From positions 1 through 9,009 of the forward strand of contig JACCQS010000476.1 in assembly GCA_013814015.1 (NCBI GenBank): a stretch of 9,009 nucleotides of DNA, in the 5' to 3' direction. Both the position numbers and the translations under genes were made by a program. Positions 4,925 to 9,009 of the stretch are shown piece after piece; within the stretch, counting starts at the first letter, position 1; the number at the start of each line of letters is the position of its first letter. The stretch comes from Geodermatophilaceae bacterium (GTDB lineage: Bacteria; Actinomycetota; Actinomycetes; Mycobacteriales; Geodermatophilaceae). Below the pieces are notes generated by a model that had not been told where the DNA came from, ran no database searches, and saw nothing but the letters and a program-made list of their open reading frames with translations.

Positions 4925-7066
4925 GTGGCGCTGCTTCGCATACCGGTCTTCCGTCGGGTGTGGGCCGCCATCATGCTGTCCAGTCTCGGCGACTGGTTGG
5001 GCCTGTTGGCAACCACCGCCATGGCCCAACAACTGACGGCCGACAAATCCGTCGCCGTCCAGGGGACCGCCATCTCAGGGGTCATTTTGATCCGGTTGCT
5101 TCCGGATCTGGTGCTCGGAGCCTTCGCCGGGGCACTGGCCGACCGGCTGGATCGGCGTACGACGGTCATCGTCGGCGAAGTGCTCGCGGCGTCGCTGTAT
5201 CTGTCGATCGCGATCGGATACGACCTGCTCTGGCTCTACCTCGCGCAGTTCTTGATCGAGGCCGTCGGACTGTTCACGATGCCGGCCAAGCAGGCGCTGT
5301 GGGTCAACATCGTGCCGCGCAAGCGATTGGCCGTGGCCAACCAGCTGTCCCTGCTGTCGGTCTACGGTGCGGTGCCGATCGCGGCGCTGCTGTTCGCGTT
5401 GCTCAACACCGCGAGCCGCTTCTTTGCCGATCCGAACAATGTCGACCCCGAGCTCGCTCAGGCCCTGGATGACCCGAGCGTTCCGATCGTTCTCGCGCTG
5501 GGCTTCAACGCCATCTCGTTCCTGATCAGCGCGGGAACCATCTTTGTGTCGCGGCACGCGATCCCGGCCTACACCGGGGAGCGGGAAAAAGGCGCCAGTC
5601 TGTTGGTGCTGATCAAGGAAGGTGTCAGCTTCCTGCGCTCGAACGCGCTGATGAAGGCGCTCTACGTCGGAATCCTGGGGGCGTTCGCGGCCGGCGGCTT
5701 CGTGATCGGGGTCGCCCAGCTCTGGGTCATCACACTGCGGGCCGGTACGGCCGGGTACAGCATCCTTTTCGGCACGGTGTTCACCGGCCTGGCCCTGGGA
5801 ATGCTGCTCGGTCCCCGAGTGCTGCCCGGGATCACCCGTCGGCGGATCTTCGGTGTGTCCATCGGCTTGGCCGGGTTGGTGCTCGTCGTCATGTCATTCA
5901 TGCGCGAGTTCGTGATCGCCGCGGCGATGGCCGGTGCCGTCGGGTTCTTCTCCGGTATCTCCTGGATCGTCGGCTACACCCTGATCGGGTACGAAGTTGT
6001 CGACCGGCTGCGCGGGCGGACCTTCGCGTTTGTCATCTCCTCGGTGCGGATCATGCTCTTGCTCACTGTCGCCATCGGCCCCCTGATGGCTGGATTTCTC
6101 GGCAACCACGTCATCACGATCGGGCAGACCAAGCTGGTCTTCACCGGACCGGGGCTGACTCTGCTGATCGCCGGAATCCTTGCCGTGGCCGTTAGTTCCT
6201 ACGTCGCCAGCCGAGTGGCGCCTGGCCAGCGCAGCGTTCTGATGGGAGCCGTGCGCAAACTATTCGGCTCCGCGCCACTTGCCCCGGATGAACCGCCCGA
6301 GGTCGGCGTCCTGCTGGCGATCGAGGGGCCCGACCCCGCGCAACGCCGTCGCGTCGCAGCCGGCGTCGTCGAGTGGCTCACCAGCCAGGGCCATGACGTC
6401 TTGTTGACAGGACGCTCAGACGAGGAGGCGGGGGCCAAGCGACTCTCCGAACAGACTGGTCCGGATTCGACCGCAGGCATGGCGCGACCTCCGGCCAGCT
6501 CTGCAGCACAAGCGCTTCTCGCGGCCGCAGCGCACGCCGAGTATGTGACCACCGTGATCCGCCCGGTTCTAGCCCATGGCGGCATCGTCGTGTGCGATGG
6601 TTTCCAAGATGACGTACAGGCCCGCAGCGATCTTGCCGGCAGCGTGGACACCGCCGAGCAGATGCGGGCGCTGCGCTGGGGGAGCGGACGCCTGGTTCCG
6701 CATCTGACCGTGGTTCTCGATGACGTCGATGCGCACCTTGACCACCTCCGACAACTGTTGGTGGCACGTGCCCATCTGGCTCCGGACCGGTATCTCGTGC
6801 TTCCTGGCGCGCGTCGACAGCCGGCACCATCCGAGGCGTTACGTAACCGCATCCTCGACGTCCTGAGTACCTACGGGCTGCTCGCTGAAGCCGAACCGTC
6901 CACCGACGCGGGCCGGCACAAGATCGGCAAGTCGGTCGAAGCCAATTCGCTCGCACCCGAGAACACAACTCCGGCCCCCGACAGCACCGCGTCAGCAGCC
7001 GATCACGTGGAACCAGCAGATCGGCCACGGCCAGCGAATTCGAGCACCACTAGCCTGCCGGGGTGA
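4925..7066 (+). CDS. MFS-type transporter fused to a degenerate thymidylate-kinase-like domain (713 aa)
   Basis: Residues 1 to about 440 form an integral membrane domain of the MFS superfamily. The N-terminus LLRIPVFRRVW precedes the first helix, and motif A is GALADRLDRR (69-78). About ten further hydrophobic segments follow. Residues about 458-650 align in order with thymidylate kinase: IEGPDPAQRRR (466-476) at the P-loop, a helix, GHDVLLTGRS, ALLAAAAHAEYV (dTMP-binding helix), IVVCDGF (D558-F560, DR[YF] position), LTVVLDDVD and RYLVLPG. The P-loop Gly-Lys-Ser/Thr, the DR[YF] Arg and the dTMP-binding Arg (here H537) are all missing, so kinase activity is unlikely. MFS-thymidylate kinase fusions are known in Actinobacteria such as Streptomyces. 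Residues 651-713 look disordered. The GTG start is conservative; an ATC at 4883 with a better ribosome binding site would give 727 residues. The stop overlaps the next start (GTGA). Confidence 0.85.
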   Translation: MALLRIPVFRRVWAAIMLSSLGDWLGLLATTAMAQQLTADKSVAVQGTAISGVILIRLLPDLVLGAFAGALADRLDRRTTVIVGEVLAASLYLSIAIGYDLLWLYLAQFLIEAVGLFTMPAKQALWVNIVPRKRLAVANQLSLLSVYGAVPIAALLFALLNTASRFFADPNNVDPELAQALDDPSVPIVLALGFNAISFLISAGTIFVSRHAIPAYTGEREKGASLLVLIKEGVSFLRSNALMKALYVGILGAFAAGGFVIGVAQLWVITLRAGTAGYSILFGTVFTGLALGMLLGPRVLPGITRRRIFGVSIGLAGLVLVVMSFMREFVIAAAMAGAVGFFSGISWIVGYTLIGYEVVDRLRGRTFAFVISSVRIMLLLTVAIGPLMAGFLGNHVITIGQTKLVFTGPGLTLLIAGILAVAVSSYVASRVAPGQRSVLMGAVRKLFGSAPLAPDEPPEVGVLLAIEGPDPAQRRRVAAGVVEWLTSQGHDVLLTGRSDEEAGAKRLSEQTGPDSTAGMARPPASSAAQALLAAAAHAEYVTTVIRPVLAHGGIVVCDGFQDDVQARSDLAGSVDTAEQMRALRWGSGRLVPHLTVVLDDVDAHLDHLRQLLVARAHLAPDRYLVLPGARRQPAPSEALRNRILDVLSTYGLLAEAEPSTDAGRHKIGKSVEANSLAPENTTPAPDSTASAADHVEPADRPRPANSSTTSLPG

Positions 7067-7896
7067 CCGACCCAGCCCCAGCCTTCAGTGCCGCCGACAC
7101 CGAGCAGGTCAACTGCTGTCTGTGCGGTGACACCGGCACGAGCGTCTATGAGCTGCCGCCCTACGGCGTACGGCGTTGCGCCCGGTGCACGCTCGTATTC
7201 GTCTCACCGCGGCTGCGGGCGCAAGCGCTGTCCCGGTTCTACGACCAGGTGGACTACTTCGAGTGCGGCGTGTACGGCGACCAGACCGGCTGGTCGCCGG
7301 CGATGGCCCTGCAGCGGCTGTGGACGTCGGGCCGGCTCAACCGCATCGCCAAGGCGCGATCAACGCGAGACTCCAACGCAAGGCTCGGCCGACCAGCTGA
7401 CGGGCAGCGGCTACTCGAATTCGGCAGCGGCTACGGGCTGTTCCTCGCTGCGGCTAGGGATCGGGGCTACGACGTTCAGGGCGTCGAACTGTCCCACCCG
7501 GCGGCGCAGCAGACCGCGAAGCTGGGCCTGGATGTCTACTGTGGACAATTGGTGGACGCGCCGCTTGACGGGCCGTACGACGTCATCTGTGGCTGGGACA
7601 CCCTCGAACATGTACCGAACCCGCTTGCCGTCCTCCGGCGCATCCGGGAGCTGGTTGCCGACGACGGCACGGTCGCCATGTCCACGCCGTATTTTTCGTC
7701 GCTGCCAAGTCGGCTGCTGCGGAAACGCTGGTGGACGCTCAAGCCGACCGAGCACATCTGGCACTACACGCCCTACACTCTGCGGCTGCTGGCCGCGCGA
7801 GCCGGCTTCACCGTGACCGATGTGATCCGATCGCCGCTGGCTCCGGCCAACCTCACCCGACTGGACTCCCTGGTGATCCTGCTCCGACCCGCCTGA
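7063..7896 (+). CDS. class I SAM-dependent methyltransferase with N-terminal zinc ribbon (277 aa)
   Basis: The N-terminus carries two Cys pairs, CCLC (C18/C21) and CARC (C39/C42), typical of the zinc ribbon that precedes many Methyltransf_23-type enzymes. The SAM-binding core begins with motif I, LLEFGSGYG (117-125), and the strand-end acidic residue E142 in VQGVELS. Next come the motif around GWDTLEHVPNP and the post-core segment TEHIWHYTP. Enzymes of this layout methylate sugars, lipids or small metabolites, and the substrate here cannot be inferred. The GTG start at 7063 overlaps the TGA of the MFS fusion gene (GTGA), so the two proteins are probably made together. Translation from this start reaches the first zinc Cys after 17 residues, which fits the family. 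Confidence 0.88.
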   Translation: MTDPAPAFSAADTEQVNCCLCGDTGTSVYELPPYGVRRCARCTLVFVSPRLRAQALSRFYDQVDYFECGVYGDQTGWSPAMALQRLWTSGRLNRIAKARSTRDSNARLGRPADGQRLLEFGSGYGLFLAAARDRGYDVQGVELSHPAAQQTAKLGLDVYCGQLVDAPLDGPYDVICGWDTLEHVPNPLAVLRRIRELVADDGTVAMSTPYFSSLPSRLLRKRWWTLKPTEHIWHYTPYTLRLLAARAGFTVTDVIRSPLAPANLTRLDSLVILLRPA

Positions 7897-7943
7897 CCTT
7901 CCGACCGGCTCTTTACCCAGTAGGTGAGGCAGGGCCGAGGAAC

Positions 7944-7955
7944 TATTGTCCGGTC
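7944..7955 (+). promoter_or_regulatory. leaderless-type -10 element of the LysE-family gene
   Basis: TATTGT (7944-7949) matches the actinobacterial TANNNT consensus and lies exactly 6 bases before ATG 7956, so transcription would begin at or next to the start codon. There is no Shine-Dalgarno sequence (CCGGTC precedes the ATG). I see no convincing -35 box: TTTACC at 7912 is too far. Confidence 0.5.
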
Positions 7956-8624
7956 ATGCCGTCCGGCCCGACCCTCGCCGCCTTCGCCGCCGCCAGCGTC
8001 CTGCTGATCCTGTTGCCCGGTCCGGCCATGCTGTTCCTGCTCGCCCGCGGAATCGCCGGCGGGCGCCGGGTCGGGATCTACTCCGCTCTGGGTGTCGAGT
8101 CGGCCAGCGCGGTCTACGTCGCGGCGACCGCGCTGGGTCTGACGGCGGTGCTCGCCGCGTCGGGTACGGCGCTGGGCCTGGTTCGCTATGTCGGGGCCGC
8201 TTATCTGATCTGGCTGGGCGTCGTCACGATCCGGAAACGCAACGACCCGCTTGTCCCTGCCTCGCCGGCGTCTTCTGGGTCCGCTGTGCCGGGCGCAGGA
8301 GTGCCGGCCGGTGCCTGGCGGAGCTGGCGGCAGGGCTTCGCCGTCGGGATCACGAATCCGAAGGTCGCGCTGTTCTTCCTGGCCTTTTTCCCTCAGTTCA
8401 TTCACCCCGAAGCCGGCCCGCTCGCGGCTCAGGTGCTGGTCCTGGGCGCGCTGTTCGTGTTGATCGGCGCAGTTCTGGACGTCGGGTACGGCCTGTCCGG
8501 CGGGCTGCTCGGTGATCTGCTCGGCCGCCACCCCAAGGCGCTGCCCCACGCCCGAGTCGGCGTCGGACTCACCTTCCTCACTCTTGGCGGCGTGACAGCC
8601 GCCACCGGCCACAAGACCGCCTGA
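7956..8624 (+). CDS. LysE/RhtB family amino-acid exporter (222 aa)
   Basis: The protein matches the LysE/RhtB translocator family: about six membrane helices, length near 205-220 residues, N-terminal signature LLPGPAMLFLLARG (P21-G22-P23), the cytosolic turn GGRRVGIYSALG, and the mid-protein signature NPKVALFFLAFFPQF. Family members export amino acids such as lysine, threonine and homoserine, or related metabolites; the substrate is not predictable here. A Pro/Ala/Ser/Gly-rich loop of about 25 residues separates the helix-3 region from the NPK motif, as is common in actinobacterial members. ATG 7956 is chosen because the family starts just before the first helix and a TANNNT box sits 6 bp upstream. 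The open frame extends further upstream but has no family similarity. It seems separately transcribed from the methyltransferase gene, 59 bp upstream. Confidence 0.9.
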   Translation: MPSGPTLAAFAAASVLLILLPGPAMLFLLARGIAGGRRVGIYSALGVESASAVYVAATALGLTAVLAASGTALGLVRYVGAAYLIWLGVVTIRKRNDPLVPASPASSGSAVPGAGVPAGAWRSWRQGFAVGITNPKVALFFLAFFPQFIHPEAGPLAAQVLVLGALFVLIGAVLDVGYGLSGGLLGDLLGRHPKALPHARVGVGLTFLTLGGVTAATGHKTA

Positions 8625-8636
8625 AACCGACCGAAC

Positions 8637-8774
8637 ATGGACGAAGCCCCGGAGGTGCGTCAGTTCAGCTTCTGGCTGGGCCCGTGGGAGGTCTTCACCC
8701 CGGACGAGGTGCGAGTCGGCACCAACCACATAACGCCGTTGTTCGACCGGCGGTATCGGCGAGCACCCGGCTGA
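8637..8774 (+). pseudogene. N-terminal fragment of a DUF1579-like protein (45 codons)
   Basis: The short frame begins at ATG 8637, 12 bp after the LysE-type gene. It reads RQFSFWLGPWEVFTPDE and then VGTNHITPLFD. This is the characteristic start of DUF1579-like small proteins, with the F-x-F-W-x-G-x-W-E/D-V motif and the N-x-I-x-x-x-x-D strand. Full members are about 150 residues. After ITPLFD the similarity stops and the frame closes within 9 codons. The rest of the domain is not found in any frame downstream, so this is a truncated remnant, probably left by a deletion near position 8750. Assignment rests on motif recognition only. Confidence 0.6.
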
Positions 8775-8859
8775 GCTCAATCAAGATCATGAGCGGTGGG
8801 CGGGCATTCTCGCTGGACCTGACCCGCTCACGATCACCTCGGCCGACACGATGCGTTGA
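8734..8859 (+). pseudogene. unidentified open fragment overlapping the DUF1579-like remnant
   Basis: In the frame one base ahead of the remnant, codons are open from 8734 to a TGA at 8857-8859. They encode a coding-like tail (EHPAELNQDHERWAGILAG, then PDPLTITSADTMR). There is no start codon with a ribosome binding site. It may be the 3' end of a second gene joined to the truncated DUF1579-like gene by a deletion. I do not recognise the family. Confidence 0.25.
8785..8835. repeat. imperfect inverted repeat in the decayed region
   Basis: GATCATGAGCGG (8785-8796) and CCGCTCACGATC (8824-8835) are inverted copies with one mismatch, separated by 27 bases. It could form a long-loop hairpin at the end of the LysE transcript, or be a chance pairing in GC-rich sequence. 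Confidence 0.25.
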
Positions 8860-8868
8860 TGTCAACGC
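8853..8868. promoter_or_regulatory. operator-like palindrome upstream of the oxidase-family gene
   Basis: GCGTTGA-TG-TCAACGC is a perfect inverted repeat with 7-bp arms and a 2-bp centre. It ends 56 bp before ATG 8925. The size and position are typical of a dimeric repressor operator (TetR, MarR or GntR classes). The cognate regulator is not in the window. Confidence 0.45.
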
Positions 8869-8924
8869 TCTCGCCGCCGGTCGGACCCCAGCGGCAGACT
8901 GCGGCGGCCATGGGAATACTGACG

Positions 8925-9009
8925 ATGAGCAACGATGAGCGTGTGGCGTTCCTCGCGGACGTGCACATCGGTGTGCTGGCGGTTGCGCGGCCCGACGGGC
9001 CGCCTGAGG
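8925..9009 (+). CDS. pyridoxamine 5'-phosphate oxidase family protein, first 28 codons (3' end outside the window)
   Basis: The translation MSNDERVAFLADVHIGVLAV followed by ARPDGPPE matches the N-terminus of actinobacterial PPOX-like flavin- or F420-binding split-barrel proteins. A short helix ends in FLAD, and the first barrel strand is I-G-V-L-A-V followed by a D-G-P-P turn. Members act as flavin/F420-dependent oxidoreductases or cofactor-binding proteins; subclass cannot be set from this fragment. ATG 8925 is preferred because GGGAA (8912-8916) lies 8 bases upstream. ATG 8910, five codons earlier in the same frame, lacks a ribosome binding site. Confidence 0.75.
   Translation, partial: MSNDERVAFLADVHIGVLAVARPDGPPE

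Noticed and set aside
4531..5169. 212-codon minus-strand frame opposite the small membrane-protein gene and the MFS start
   Set aside because: Low-complexity Ser/Arg/Pro translation, no ribosome binding site, and it conflicts with better-supported plus-strand genes.
6199..6852. 217-codon minus-strand frame opposite the kinase-like domain
   Set aside because: Arg/Ser/Cys-rich antisense of a GC-rich gene, no motifs.
8585..8604. TGGCGGC/GCCGCCA hairpin as terminator of the LysE-type gene
   Set aside because: It lies within the last codons before the stop and has no T-tract; the pairing is easily explained by GC-rich Gly and Ala codons.
7773..8780. 335-codon open frame on the minus strand opposite the LysE-type gene
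   Set aside because: The translation is rich in Arg, Gln, Glu and Gly without any recognisable domain, which is typical of the antisense of a GC-rich membrane-protein gene. The plus-strand frame has clear family signatures.
1..9009. A complete defence island, mobile element or biosynthetic cluster
   Set aside because: No transposase, integrase, nuclease, toxin-antitoxin pair, CRISPR repeats or modular synthase is visible; the layout is ordinary chromosomal synteny with local novelties.

Overview
This window looks like a chromosomal segment of a high-GC actinomycete. The base composition is GC-rich with strong G/C preference at third codon positions. It carries a mycothiol S-conjugate amidase (mca), and mycothiol is found only in Actinobacteria. 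GTG starts and leaderless-looking promoters also fit. The genus cannot be named from the sequence alone. I see no rRNA, tRNA, CRISPR array, insertion sequence or prophage gene.

Left part (1-2949): the 3' end of a DrrB-type ABC-2 permease runs in from the left edge and converges on a small RNHCP-type zinc protein gene (minus strand). That gene is divergent from an Lrp/AsnC-family regulator across 122 bp containing an elaborate symmetric operator-like array. Downstream of the regulator, on the same strand, is an unassigned protein with intact aminoglycoside-phosphotransferase-type kinase motifs. It converges on greA, and the two stop codons share one CTAG.

Middle (2946-4834): greA (minus), a divergent intergenic region, mca (plus) and a small single-pass membrane protein overlapping mca by 4 bp. 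This is the actinobacterial greA/mca neighbourhood (compare Rv1080c-Rv1083 of Mycobacterium tuberculosis), but the small membrane-protein gene that sits between greA and mca there (Rv1081c) is absent.

Right part (4883-9009): a large fusion protein with an N-terminal MFS-type transporter and a C-terminal domain shaped like thymidylate kinase whose catalytic residues are lost. A translationally coupled zinc-ribbon methyltransferase follows, then a LysE/RhtB-type exporter with a leaderless-type promoter. After that come a truncated 45-codon DUF1579-like fragment, a short decayed stretch with an operator-like palindrome, and the first 28 codons of a pyridoxamine 5'-phosphate oxidase-family protein.

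The observation most worth following is the MFS-pseudo-thymidylate-kinase fusion. It is coupled to the methyltransferase and may start at an unusual AUC codon behind a hairpin and a strong ribosome binding site. The second is the symmetric operator array next to the Lrp-type regulator. I found no clearly self-contained new defence or mobile system.
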